Source: Congeria kusceri
Lineage: Eukaryota; Mollusca; Bivalvia; Myida; Dreissenidae
Length of the DNA: 64,000 nucleotides
Reading direction: 5' to 3'
Assembly: GCA_027627225.1 (NCBI GenBank)
Contig: CM051029.1
Location: forward strand, 69,612,578-69,676,577
Shown: positions 35,865 through 48,500 of the stretch, piece after piece
Position numbering within the stretch: position 1 is the stretch's first letter
Layout of the letters: each line of letters starts with the position of its first letter
Notes under the pieces: model-generated
Databases searched by the model: none
The model's input: only the letters and a program-made list of their open reading frames with translations
Told to the model about the DNA's origin: nothing
Made by a program: the position numbers and the translations under genes

Positions 35865-36070
35865 GTTCACCAGAGCCCAGCAAAATTACAGAACAGCAAT
35901 TTAATTTAATCACGAAAGAAAACAATGCTGCAAACCCTATTCATGGGAACAACACTTGCTCAGGTTTAACAATAATATTTGTACGGCTTGTCGAGCCGAA
36001 TTAATAGTTTTACAGGAGATAAATGGGTTACGTTATTAACTGTAAACGACATTTTCATATCATGCATTTT
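35865..36070. repeat. Direct repeat, left copy (pairs with 39735-39985)
   Basis: Shares with 39735-39985 the blocks 'caccagagcccagcaaaat', 'aaaacaatgctgcaaaccct' and 'gcttgtcgagccgaatta', in the same order and orientation but diverged. See the matching copy for context. Confidence 0.7.
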
Positions 36071-36169
36071 ATCTCGATATTTATTATGGAACGCCTAAAC
36101 TGGTTTATGTCGACTGTTGACATGCTGGATGGTTCATTAAAATGATGATGGATTTTATAATATGATATG

Positions 36170-36890
36170 AGGTTATCATGGTATGCTGTGTGTTTATGAT
36201 AGTATGCTGTGTGTTTATGATAGTATGCTGTGTGGTTATGATGGTATGCTGTGTGTTTATGATAGTATGCTGTGTGGTTATGATGGTATGCTGTGTGTTT
36301 ATGATGGTATGCTGTGTGTTTATGATGGTATGCTGTGTGTTTATGATAGTATGCTGTGTGTTTATGATGGTATGCTGTGTGTTTATAATGGTATGCTATG
36401 TGTTTATGATGGTATGCTGTGTGGTTATAATGGAATGCTGTGTGTTTATGATGGTATGCTATTTGTTTATAATGGTATGCTGTGTGTTTATGAGGTATAC
36501 TGTGTGTTTATAATGGTATGCTCTGTGTTTATGATGGTATGCTGTGTGGTTATAATGGTATGCTGTGTGTTTATGATGCTTTGCTGTGTGTTTATAATGG
36601 AATGCTGTGTGTTTATGATGGTATGCTGTGTGGTTATGATGCTATGCTGTGAGGTATTCATGGTATGTTGTGTGTTTATGATAGTATGTTATTATAATGG
36701 TATGTTGTGCGGTTATCTTGGTATGCTGTGTGTTTAGGATGGTATGCTGTGTGTTTATGATAGTATGCTGTGTTGTTATAATGGTATGATATGAGGTTAT
36801 CGTTTTATGATGTGTGGTTATAATGGTATGTTGTGTGGTTACAGTGTTATGCTGTGTGCTTATCATAATGTTATGTTGGTTTAAATCATA
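36170..36890. repeat. 21-22 bp minisatellite
   Basis: About thirty units of 'tatgctgtgtgtttatgatgg' and variants, decaying at the right end. The two overlapping Cys/Met/Tyr-rich ORFs it creates (36178-36737) are products of the repeat. Confidence 0.95.
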
Positions 36891-37347
36891 TGCTGTGCTG
36901 TTATAATAATATGATGTTGGATTAAATATTATTCTGGTTTGTGAAGATCATATAAAAGTATGGTGTTGTGTTATAATAACATCATGTGTGAGTCTGGGTT
37001 TTTTCGCATGCTGTGTTGTCATATCCGTTATTGTTGTGTTTTATCAAATTCTGTGATGTTGCAAAGACTCTGCAGTTAACTCGTTTAGATGTTGTTCGAT
37101 ATTCATTTGGAACAATCAGGTTTTTTTTAAGAGAACAAGCCCTTAGCCACGGTCTAGTTTTTTAATCATCAATTGCAGGATAATGTATTCAATATAATGG
37201 ATGCGATCTTACAACATATTGGCATACCAAGGCTCATTACAGTATTTGAAGGAAAAAGATATATAACACCGGACATTGTTTGAGAATTGTCCATGTACGA
37301 AATGAATTGCTTGGGAGTGCATAATAGAACAGATGTTATGAATTATC

Positions 37348-37644
37348 GATGTTTTCAACCACGTAGGGCAAGTTCAGGATCCAGTTCGCCGTCCTTCGAT
37401 ATTCCGAAAAAGGATTCTTGAAGGCCTGTTAAAAACTGGATTTACAGTTAAAGAAATATCCGAACTACTTTCTGTCTAAGAAAGCACGTTATTTCGACGA
37501 ATGCGTGTTTACGGCTTAAACATAAACAGGTTTACTGAAATTGATGACGACCGGCTTACCCGCATTGTAAACGAAATTGTCAAGACAGTCCCACGCTGTG
37601 GTGAGAAAATGATAAAGGAGTTACTTGGAAATAAAAACATTCAC
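37348..37644 (+). pseudogene. Fragment of an integrase-core (DDE) gene
   Basis: The reading frame starts around 'VFNHVGQVQDPVRRPSIFRK', continues through a helix-turn-helix-like segment ('ILEGLLKTGFTVKEISELLS'), hits one TAA at 37477-37479, and goes on as MRVYGLNINRFTEIDDDRL and 'VPRCGEKMIKELLGNKNI' to a perfect donor CAC|GTAAGT at 37644. This matches the N-terminal part of a family of integrase-core-domain proteins common in bivalves and fish. The catalytic core exon is not present downstream, so it is a broken fragment. Confidence 0.65.
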
Positions 37645-38439
37645 GTAAGTAGTATATCAGTACTTTTGATACAATACTATAAATAACATAAAATGTATTT
37701 TAGAATGCTGTCTTTTTGTGAATATTGTATATTTGAAAACATTTATTTGGATTCGTTGTTTTTCATCAATTCACTGCGGATGTATGTAACCGGTAATTTA
37801 TTACTGGGTAATTTGCTTTTTAAAATACTATGTAAAACATTTTCACAAACTTCAAATTATATATTGGGTGACTATTTCTTTTACATCTTTATTAAAGGAA
37901 TGTATTTTCAGCTTTGATTTTTACCTCGACTATTAGAAAAATATGTGGGCTTTCCTACTCGCCCCGACGTCGGTGTCCAAGTCAGATCTTGGTTAAAGTT
38001 TATATTCAAAAGTCTTGTAACTTCAAAATAAATAAGTTATTCGCGTGAAACATGGAATATACCAGTGCCATTAGTTCCAGAATCAGGTGCAACATTCCCT
38101 ACAACTCAGTTTTTTTGTATTTTGACAGAGTTATGCTCCTTTAGGCCATACCAATTTGATTATATGTTTATCGTCCCCATGATTTTTCGGAACCTACCAA
38201 CCAGGCAGGAAAAAACAAACAATTAGTCGATAAAAAAAAAACATTTTTCTTTCACAACTTATTAATGGCAGTAGTACAGAATAAAGTTAATCTCAAACCA
38301 GAAAAATATCAAACATTTTAATGCACCAAGACATTGATACACAAGAATATCGATGACGCTTAAGACTTATACAGAATGTGGTCGTGTAAAAGTGACACTA
38401 CTTAATTATTGTCTTTGAAAATTCTAAACTTTAAAGACG

Positions 38440-39240
38440 TTCGCAACAATTTTTTTTCCAACGACAAATTTTCTTAAAAATTTGCACAAACATGTGTCAA
38501 ATGTATCTTAAATCTAAAACAGTCTTTAAAAATTCGGAAATATTGGGTTTTAAATACGGTACCTGTCAAAGCTTTTTTTCAGTTTGTGTGACTACAAATG
38601 TTCAATTATATAAAGTGTTCATATTCAAACAAGGACGGAGATTTTTAAATGCATCTTTTTTAATGTTTCGTTTGGCAATATACAATGGCAGTTTAATGAT
38701 ACAACGCGCTTTATGTATAGATACCATTAAAAAAAATACCTTAAATGGACGCTTAAGAAAGGTTAATTACGTATTTAATATGCCTTTGAAAACATCCAAA
38801 AATATACAAATACCATTTGTTCCAAACGACAGATTTTGTTAAAAAAATTCCATATACATGTGTCATTGTATACTGAAACTAAAACAGTGTTAAAAGATAG
38901 GGGTCACCGGCCTTTTTCGGGGTTTTTTTCGGGTAATATTGGGTTTTCATAACGGTACTTGTCGAAGTCGCTTTTTTCAGTTTGAAATGTTTATCAATGT
39001 TTTAAGTGTATAGGAGTGCTTTTTTTAAACAAGTTTATAGTTCTTTAAACTGGTGTCTTTTCACATGTCTTGTTTTGCAATATACAAGTGTATTTTGATA
39101 ATAAAAAACGCTTTACTTACAGTTACTGTTAAATAATGAATTCGAATGGACATTTAAGTAGGTCAACTGGGTTCTAATAATACTTTCTGAAACGTCATTT
39201 ATTATGCATCAATATATTTTGTTGCAAAACAACAGATTTT
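38440..39240. repeat. ~375 bp tandem duplication, diverged
   Basis: Two units, 38440-38830 and 38830-39240, share 'acatgtgtca', 'actaaaacagt', 'atattgggtttt', 'acggtacttgtc', 'ttttttcagttt' and the ending 'caaacgacagattttgtt'. No coding content. Confidence 0.65.
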
Positions 39241-39734
39241 CTACTGCCAGACGCCTCTTGTTCCGGGCCACGTGTGTTTGCATTCAACTTCGCTCCAAAG
39301 CGGTAGCGGTCACCGATCGTGTCATTTCCTAATCGTATTAAGTCTGTGTCTGTCAAGGGACGTGCAATATCGTCGTCAATACGTTAATTAAGGAAAAGAT
39401 CCAATAAAGCAATATGCCCAACGTCAATGAGTGCGCTTCTCTATCGCCATGATCTGATTGTGTTTGCTCGCTTCTAAACTAACAATTTTCTAGCAAATTC
39501 CTAGTGTTACACATTCCATAATTATCTTTAATTCTCCTCCTGCTTAGTTTTTTTATCAGCTAATGTCTAGCTACGCCTAAGTAATCCGACCTTAGCTGAT
39601 AAGCCGTACTACAACGTATCAAGTTAACATTGAGCTATTTTGTAAAGCTTGACAGAAAATAAAGTCAGGGAGAAAATATCATATATCACAATTGAAGAGT
39701 GGTGTCATACAAATTACACACCATTCACGTGACA

Positions 39735-39985
39735 TCAAGCGTTGACCAGAGCCTAGGAAAATATCAGAACCTTAGTGGGGACCAAACAACAATTTAATTC
39801 ACCAAAGAAAAACAATGCTGCAAACCCTATCCATGTGAATTCAGAATTGGTGAAGTTCGGATTTAAATAATATATGGAAGCTTATCGAGCCGAATAAATT
39901 GTTTTCAGAATATGTGTAAAGTAAAGGGTAAATCTAATAACCAGCTGTAAACAACAATTTCATGTGTGTAATCTCGACATTTTGC
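39735..39985. repeat. Direct repeat, right copy (pairs with 35865-36070)
   Basis: Blocks 'accagagcctaggaaaat', 'aacaatgctgcaaaccctat' and 'gcttatcgagccgaataaat' match the left copy. The two copies bracket 3.7 kb holding the minisatellite and the integrase-core fragment. Confidence 0.7.
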
Positions 39986-40189
39986 GCAGAATTAGTTTCT
40001 TTTGAAATATGATCTACATGAAGCGTGACACTGCTGATAACTTTATTATTGTTTCAGTGTGGATTGTTGTAACTGAATTGAATGCGTTTATTTGGTTAAT
40101 GTGTGCGATTATTATTCCATGATTGTTTTTATGAATGATAATACTTTATTTATATTAGAATATATGTAGACATGCGTTATTATTAATGG

Positions 40190-40550
40190 ACTCCATCAAA
40201 TCATTTGATTCGTTAAAAAACATGGGCACCAGGGACGGGGTCGTTTTTTCTTATATGGTTATATTGAAAACTTTGAAAGTCTTCTTGTCTGAAACCGCAT
40301 TCTGGATTTCGAAAACATCTCATAGAAATGTACCTTGGGTGACCCTTTACCAAATTCCTTTAAATTATGTTGATTCGTTAAAACAAACCTGGAGGCCAAG
40401 GGGGTGGAGCAGTTTTCCTAATAATCTACTTGACAACTTTGAAAATCTTCATGTCGGGAACCATGGATGGATTTTAAATTGTTTCACAAAAATGTTCCTA
40501 CTATTTCCTTAAAACTGTTCCGATTCGCTAACAACCTTGCTGTCAGTGGA
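40190..40550. repeat. ~175 bp tandem repeat, 2 units
   Basis: 'gattcgttaaaa', 'aactttgaaa(g/a)tctt' and 'tttcacaaaaatgtt' recur once at ~175 bp. The 108-residue ORF over it is repeat-derived. Confidence 0.6.
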
Positions 40551-40607
40551 ACTTCGTTAACTTTCATTGTCAACATTTTAGTTGAAACGTCTCTAAACAA
40601 CATATAC

Positions 40608-40715
40608 TGGTCAAGGCCCTTATACCGTTACCTGTCAAGACCCTTACACCGTTACCTGTCAAGGCCTTATACCGGTACCTATCAAGACCCTTATACCGGT
40701 ACCTTCAAGGCCCTT
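40608..40715. repeat. ~21 bp minisatellite, 5 copies
   Basis: Five copies of 'caaggcccttataccgttac' and variants. Confidence 0.85.
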
Positions 40716-40719
40716 ATTT

Positions 40720-42311
40720 TATTTAAAGTAAGAATTTCATTGAATGCAGGGGGTGTCAATGAAGCGACAGCTGGATGTAGTTTCAAATAGTTTAATATAC
40801 CGGGTAGTATTTAAGAGGGTATTGAAATAACTACCCATTCCTAAACATACGCAGTTTGAAACAAATATATGGGAATAATAAATGAATAAATAAATAATGC
40901 ATATGTATTTGTACTGTTTTGTTGAGTGACACAAACTAGTTAATTTGAATAGATGTATTTAACCAAAATATTGATACATTAATTCATTTCTTTGCAATAA
41001 TAAGATGTTTAAAAAGTGAAATGCATAGTTGTAGCACTTAATTTATATTTATAAATATGATTATGAAGGAAAATGTCAAAGCATTTTATTTTTTAACAAA
41101 TGTAAGATGCATGAATATTATCATAACTGCATAATTCTAGCGATTAATATTTAAAAATTCTAGCGTTTAATATTTAAAAAGCACTGAAATTTTAAATATA
41201 TTAAAAATATAAAAGTTTGTTTTCGGTATTTGAAGCTGTTTTCGGTATCTAGCCATATATACCCCTTTCTTGTTAGAGTTTGTCTCTTTGGAGCCCGACC
41301 CGTCTCAATTTTATTGTGATTTTTTAGAGTGAGGTTGTTTTAAGTGAGCATGAAAGCGTGATTTAAAAGGAAGCGTGAGACTTGACAGATAATGAACACG
41401 CTATTACACTTTAACAAGACATTATGATTTATTAAACTGGGATGAGGGACCCATTTTGGCCTTTTTGTGTCCATTTTTGCAGGTTATCATTATGTTTGTT
41501 CGCTTAAGCAAAGTATTAAAATGAACATGAGCATATTTTAATAGTGTTCATGTTTATGAGATGTTACACAAAATGTATTTAAAAATATGAAAATGTACGT
41601 GTTTGAAAATCTACGTGTTAGAATTTACAAGTACTCCATGATCTAATATAACGCTTTATACGCGACGTCGTCGTATTTGATCTTTCCTTGCGGCATCTTT
41701 TATGTAGTTCAAATGAGTGGAGGATTGTTTTCTTGTAATCAAAGTTCCCGAGAAACACTGTGCCGATCGTAGCAACAATTTGTTAAGTTTATGATCTTCG
41801 TACGTGAAGTAAGTAACCTGTTTGTAATGCTTCGAAGTTTTTAGTCAGTCTTGGTAATGCTTGGAAAAAAATATTTATATCATATTAAATGAACTAACAG
41901 TCTCAGCCTATAATTTCACACATAACATAAAATTCGTACTGTGTGCATTTAAACGTAAGTTGCTATTTTTGACATTGTACACAAACAACTCGTTAATGGT
42001 TAAAAATTAATTAAATTAACGAAATCAAACTTCTAAAACGAGTTAATTTTATGATTATTATGAATTTTCGTATACTGGCAATATTTCTACCTCTAACAAT
42101 TTTGTAAGAAAACGTTTGCATGAAAAAAAACCATTGTATACATTTGCGTTAAATTCGCGGGTCGTTGACTGGACACGTTTTGAACAGCTTTACACGTATG
42201 GTTCACCCTTTTGTTTGGTTTTATCAATGTTGTTAACTGTCCTATGGAGGATTTCCGTGACACACACACGAATCACAGTTTTTTTTTACTCAACAACCTA
42301 AACCAAACTAC
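40720..42311. other. AT-rich stretch without a supported gene
   Basis: No exon, RNA gene or clear repeat on either strand. Confidence 0.4.
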
Positions 42312-42567
42312 CTGGTAGGGTCACAGCCGCGGTCGCACATGAGCGGCTTGTCAGTAAATAAGAAATGGGCGTGGTTGACAATGCCGTCGTAGTAATCCTT
42401 CTCGCGGGTATCGACCAGGATGTTTGAGAGACAGGCCAGTCGGCAATCCACGGCATCGCATGAAGCCTTCCCCTTCGCTGTCGTATAGGTCTTGTTCACT
42501 CTGATAATGCAGTCCACGTAACTCAGGGTCATATGTAATGTGAAACTGCCGGATGCCACCATTGATT
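42312..42567 (-). CDS. Orphan exon of a cysteine-rich protein
   Basis: An acceptor ('ataaaacgaggcag') and donor (ACCAG|GTAGTT) enclose 256 bases with one frame open throughout (84 codons plus partial codons). The segment is clearly richer in GC than its flanks, with a G/C-biased third position, as expected for coding sequence. The peptide has seven cysteines, including 'SYVDCIIRVNKTY', 'CDAVDCRLACLSNIL' and 'CDRGCDPTR', so an extracellular disulfide-rich domain is likely. A second frame is also open for most of the exon but has poorer codon use. I do not recognise the family and found no partner exons within ~10 kb. Confidence 0.5.
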
Positions 42568-42884
42568 CTGCCTCGTTTTATTGTAATTAAGTCAAAGGTC
42601 AACGAAATGTATTTTTATATATCAACTTTGAAATGCCATGATATATTTAGCAGTCTTGGGAACAAAATAATCAAAATGGTATCAAATGAAGCTTCTGCAT
42701 TGTCCCTTAATACATAAGGACCATGTGTAAATTAGATAATTTGCATATTCATAAATATCAACGAGAACGTCTAAAACAATGGCAAAACACCTTTTGAAAA
42801 CGTAATTTACGGACGAAACGTATGACATATCTACTTCGTTTTTGCCAATTGTTATAAGATAGGAATGAAATACCAAATTACTAG

Positions 42885-43228
42885 TTAGGCGTAAAAAATA
42901 AGTTTGTTTCAGGTTACATGCCCACAAAATTTAGGGTAGGTAGGTCGGGATTTATTTTTTTTAATATATTTTTTTATTTGGTAAATGGTCAACTTGAAGA
43001 TTCTTAAACTGAATAAATATTCAAAACATATCAGTAATATCCTATGACATTGGTTATAAGTGGATACTATCAAAACAAAACACTTATTTACCCCAAAACA
43101 CATTTATTTATTGAAAAAGGTAAATAAAACAAAAATCAATTTGACAAACCCAATAAATGTTCTGGGGTCGGGGCATTTTTTTAGGGTAGATCGGGTAACC
43201 TGAAAAAACAAATTTTTTTACGCCTTAT
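42885..43228. mobile_element. Small inverted-repeat element
   Basis: The left end 'aggcgtaaaaaataagtttg' then 'tttcaggttac' is mirrored at the right by 'gtaacctgaaaaaacaaat' then 'tttttttacgcct', ~340 bp apart. Inner borders carry 'gggtaggtaggtcggga' and 'agggtagatcggg'. It is a MITE-like element without coding capacity. Confidence 0.7.
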
Positions 43229-43349
43229 TGATTTTATTTTCTTTTTTTATTATGCAAGTCCACAAGAACTGCTCAAAGGAGGTGGGGTATATTCTCATGT
43301 GAACTAAAAAATGTGTTCTGTCAAAAATGATCTTTCGCTAATATTATAC

Positions 43350-43972
43350 GGGCCCGTCGCCGGAAAGTTAAAAGTGATCCGGCCATTGTGTGACAAAACA
43401 AATTGTAGGGGGGTCCGGGAGAGCTTCCACTGAAAATTGTTTATTCTAGAAAGCCTATAGGAGCGTCGTCTTATATTTTACTTTTATTATTACGGCCTTA
43501 ACCATGAATGAATGTTAAATATATTCGCATATGAAATGTTTGTGTTGGCATTTCACTTTTTCAATTCCGATATACTCATGTATTATTATTTCGCAACAAC
43601 GCCGCACGCCACTACCACTGTGGGCTTAAATGGCAAGAACGATATTTCAACTTTTGTTTTATAAACTTATTGCCCAAATATGCATCGATCAATTAACGAT
43701 ATTTATTTATTTTATTGGTTACCATGACTTTACGGACAGTCTGGAGTCGGGCTGTTTTATTGCCAGGTAAAAACAACCCCGTATATATAAATTTATGTTT
43801 ATAGCATGCAGATAAGGAATAAAAAACTGAATAAACTCTCTTTTAAGAAGTTAAAAGTGGTCCGGTCCAATACTTAAAACCCCTTAAATTGGCCGCACTG
43901 GTGGACCCCCCTCCCTACAATTTGTTTTTGTCACACACTTTGGCCGAACCACTTTTAACTTGCCGGGCCTGC
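43350..43972. mobile_element. Inverted-repeat element, ~620 bp
   Basis: The left end 'cggaaagttaaaagtgatcc' plus 'tgacaaaacaaattgtaggg' is mirrored at the right by 'ccctacaatttgtttttgtc' plus 'accacttttaacttgccggg'. TIRs are about 65 bp. The right end abuts a (TAC)n microsatellite. Confidence 0.75.
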
Positions 43973-44011
43973 TGCTACTAATACCACGACAACTATACCT
44001 ACTACTAGTAA

Positions 44012-44067
<56 letters not shown>

Positions 44068-44154
44068 TTACTACTACTACTACTGCTACTACTACTACTA
44101 GTACTACTACTACTAGTACTACTACTACTAGTACTACTACTACTACTACTACTT

Positions 44155-44194
<40 letters not shown>

Positions 44195-44205
44195 AACTAC
44201 TACTT

Positions 44206-44247
<42 letters not shown>
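43973..44247. repeat. (TAC)n trinucleotide array
   Basis: About 275 bp of nearly pure (ACT/TAC)n starting directly at the end of the inverted-repeat element. The poly-Leu ORF is spurious. Confidence 0.97.
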
Positions 44248-44249
44248 AA

Positions 44250-45100
44250 TTAAGTTTTTATAATATAGTGGGGTGGGGTGAAGATTAACCAACACCGTCT
44301 CGACGTTCGAGCAGTTTTATTGTAGATCCGAAAATATATCGGATTGATATATATCTTATATATTATAAATGAAAAACCTAAAACAAACAACATAGAATTG
44401 CAATATATCACAAAATTCACAAAACAATTATAAACCTTCAATATACGAAAATTCGCGCATTTCATTAAATAAATTATATTTAAATGAAATGAATTGCATT
44501 TACAATAAAATTATATTAATAAATGCAAATACAAATTGAAACAAATATTAGCACACTGACCAGGTTGGATGATGTAGAATGAACAAAAATATAATTATTT
44601 AAAATGTTAGATAAATGTAAGTCTTGCAACTCAAGTCTAGATAAAAAGGAAAGAAGGCAAGGTCAATTATTTCACATCTATGAAACATGTTATTTCGAAC
44701 CTGACCAATCAAAATTGTGTTGATCATAAACCTTGCAAACCGACTGGACAATGCATGAATGACATCACAGTACATGGCTGGACGCACACAGGACAGGGGG
44801 CTGCATGAATGTCACAAAGGAAACAAATGGACACATACAAGACAAGGGACTTATTTAACCACTACATGATACTAGTAGACAAGGGGCATATATATGATAC
44901 TTTTATATAAATAGATACAATATATAATGAAAATTGACCTATTCGAAATAAAAAATTTATTCTTTCGGCTATTCGTATTTTTAAGTCCGACAGCTTGTGA
45001 TCGATGCTAGTAAATTATAGTCTAGTTGTTTGTAACCATTATGCATACATAGTGTTTTGTAACCGATCTGATTGTCAGTTCCTTTTGGGTGTTTTGGCGC
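44250..45100. other. No gene seen
   Basis: AT-rich sequence downstream of the helicase gene. A tentative continuation exon of the helicase begins at 45154 (see PIF1 entry). Confidence 0.4.
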
Positions 45101-45516
45101 GAAAAGATCATATACACATTTGCATTCACAAGGGGAGAGATTGGACTCAAAGAACTGCAAATGACAGTAGAAGTATCTTTCCAACCAGATAAGTACAGTT
45201 AAAAACAAATTTGCTTGAAATAATAGGAAATGTGTCCAACGTGTTCTATTTTTAGCATATTTTACTCCGAAAAAGGACAAGGTAAAGGTCAGTATGGAAG
45301 TGTTTTTTTTCAGATGAGGTGTTCTATGAGGAATAATTGTAACCACAGGTACTTGACACAATTTTTTACCCTTACATCTATAATAAAAGAACATGATCAA
45401 ATGTATAAAAAATAATCGAAAACTCAACATGAAATACCCATAAAAATAATGACCAAACATTAAGGTCGGTCGGGTTAGTGGAAACAAACAACTTTCTATT
45501 ATAGGCCTAACAATAC

Positions 45517-48500
45517 CTGCTTAGAGTCATTCCTTGGGATTTATGTACTGTCATCGCATAACACAATTTCAGTGGTATTTGGTTCCTTACTGCAAGATTT
45601 CTGTTCGATGACGGATCAAATACTGCAAATAATATAATGTTTAATAGGTGAACAAAAGGATACCTTTACAGTTACTACATAAAAACATCAGTGTTCGCGT
45701 TTCCACAAAATCCCACTGAGTCCTTGGGACTCAGTGCCTACACACATGTTAAGTCCCAAACAGATTTTGTTGCGTCCCACTATTTGGATCCAATTAATAT
45801 GTGTTTCAGTAATTTAAACACCTCCTTACTCAATAAATATAATTCCTATCATCAAATAAATGTCAATAGACAGTCTGAAAAAACAACACACTTTCCTTAA
45901 ATTAGACGTTTATTGTGTCAAACAAACTTAAACAAAATGACTATAGCTCAACTTTAAAATGACTAGCTCAACTTTAAGATATCATAGTAACATGATAAAA
46001 TGAAATCACGAACATGTGTCCATTTCTATTCCAATTTTTGTGGACAGAAATACTTGCTATTTGAAGCAAATTCATGTTTTTATTGAAATTTTTGCTGCGT
46101 CCCAGAGACGAAGAGGCAATGATTTTTTGCGTACCTGGCAAAATCATTGCGTAATTAAATATGTTCATGGTGTAAACGCGAAAACTGAAAACATGCTTAC
46201 ACAAAAAATATAGAGGTTAATTTTACTGTGCATAGAAGGAACACAGTTAAGTCCATGAAAAATGTCTTCTTTAATATCACAAGGTTGTTAAAATTTTAAC
46301 TTAGAATAGGGTTGAATTAAAAAATGAATATGTGGAGTTACCCAACCGACTCAATAATGGTTGGTCGGGGAAGTCCAAAAATACATTTTTTAGTTAGCCT
46401 AATTCATAAAGTTGGTGATTCAAAATGTGTATGTCATGTCCTTAAAAATGTTTAAATAATGGAAAAGTTGTTACATATCAATATGATCGTATTTCATGTA
46501 CTTAGTATCTAATATTCCTTAATAATGAGGTTTACAAGAATTTAACACTCCAGAAACAGTATATGGCTTTGTGACTTAAGTTCACCTTGGTGAAACCAAT
46601 CTGAATGCATGTTTAAACTCCATACCTGCAAAGTTCATCCTGGTAACGGTGCACACCTTGTCCAACGTTGGGAACAACACATCTACCTCCCCTTCTCTTA
46701 TGCTCACCACTCTGCCACATAAGCCATTAACCAGTTGGTCAGAGATGTTCCTCAGCAACATAACCTGGTAAACAAACAAGAGCTGTCAGTGGAAAGTGCA
46801 CTCAACTATTTTAAGTGCATGATAGTATAATATAAGCCATATTATACAATATATTGACAATAATTGAACTAATACAAAAAATTCAAGATTTGGTTACAAG
46901 AACACTGACGCTGGAAGAAGTAGGATAGTTCCCCTTTTGTTAGACTCGGTGAGCGAAAAAAAAATTAACGTCGCCGTGGCATAGTGGATATGGTGTCCGC
47001 TAAGCGACCGGTAGGTCATGGGTTTGATCCCCACTGTGGGAGCGTTCTTTAGCTCTCCCCCAAAGACACCAAGTACTGGTTCTACCCAGGAAACTAACTC
47101 GAGAGCGTCTCAATAAGCCTTAGGCTTTCGATGCAATCGAGTTAAAATAAATAGGTTTAAACTAAAAACAATTGTCTTTCAAAAACTATAATGCAAACCC
47201 TCATTGACATTTTATAACGAAAACATGTCTGATTCAACTTGAAAAAATCATTTATTGTTTTTCTAATAGAGACTGAAGTAGCATTACCTTAGCATTTTTC
47301 TTCAACCAAAGCGTTTTCTGCACAGTCAAGCTGGCCAAGTTCCTCTCTTCGCCCTCATCTAAAGCCTCAAACTCAAAAACCTCACCATGAAGTTTGAGAA
47401 GGCAGTCTCTGTTGTACATGTCAGCCAGTATGTTATTGGAGAATAGCCGTACGGTCTCTGTGCTGCTTACAGTTAATGGCCTACTCAATCCCTTAACATA
47501 ATCTGCGGTCTGTTCATCTATGTTGCCTAGTGCAATACTGTTAATTATGTGGGAAAAAGTCACATCCTTTTGTCTTATCACTTCTTGTAGGAAAATTCTG
47601 TGCATTGGAAATGATTCAGATAGAAAACAGAATTCACCCAGGTCACTGTACCTTGCATTTCTTACAGGGGGGAGCTGCAAAAAGTCACCGACAAGCACTA
47701 TTTGGCAGCCGCCAAAAACCGTGCTATTTCCCCTTATATGGCGCATAAGTCCTTCAAGTTTATCAAACATGGCCTTACTTAACATGCTGATTTCGTCTAT
47801 AATCAATATGTCCGTAAGCTTGATTCTGTCAAATGCAGCCACATAGCGGTCATCAGTGGACAGATTGACAAGTTGACTGACTGTCATCCTTCCGTCTCCA
47901 AGCCCACTCCATTTGTGCAAGGTCATGGGGTTGAACATCTGGAAATAACATACTGTAGTTCAGAGCAAATTCCATCTAAAATAGTATATAATTAAAATTT
48001 TGCATCTGTAGCTTTTATTATACTACTGTCAAACAATATTGACCTCTGAACTCATTTGTTTCAATCAGTTGATCATGAATACTAGTTGGTTTGACAATAA
48101 CAAAGTATTACAAGTACTTTTGCAACATAGCTTACATATACACTATAACGCCTAAAATAAGCACCATGATTGTAAGATACATTTCAACTTTATGTCTTTA
48201 AAGGGACTTGTTCACAGATTGGGACATTTTTTGAAGTGTTTCATTTAATGCCTTAAATTGTTAGATTTAAACATCGGAACTCTAGAGCTCCATTATAATA
48301 ACAAGAATAGAATTAAAAAAGAGAAATTAAAAGAAAAAAGTTTGTCCCTATCGGGGCTCGAACCAGTGCCCTTTGGATTAAAAGGTTATCGCCGTAACCA
48401 CTCGGCCATCCGGACTGTTATAAGAAGCCTGCGTTTAATACTTTATATAAGTGATCCACGTGTTGTTACAAAATTTAATGGAAACAACAGAAACATTCCA

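Noticed and set aside
36178..36737. Two long Cys/Met/Tyr-rich ORFs
   Set aside because: Produced entirely by the 21-22 bp minisatellite; no start context or homology.
43960..44253. Poly-Leu ORF
   Set aside because: Translation of (TAC)n.
44981..45487. 168-residue ORF
   Set aside because: Overlaps helicase intron or 3' sequence, AT-rich composition, no domain; only a small part might be a helicase exon in a different frame.
48346..48417. Functional tRNA gene
   Set aside because: The A and B boxes are good, but the anticodon loop lacks U33 and the stems pair poorly; it is embedded in a transposable element.
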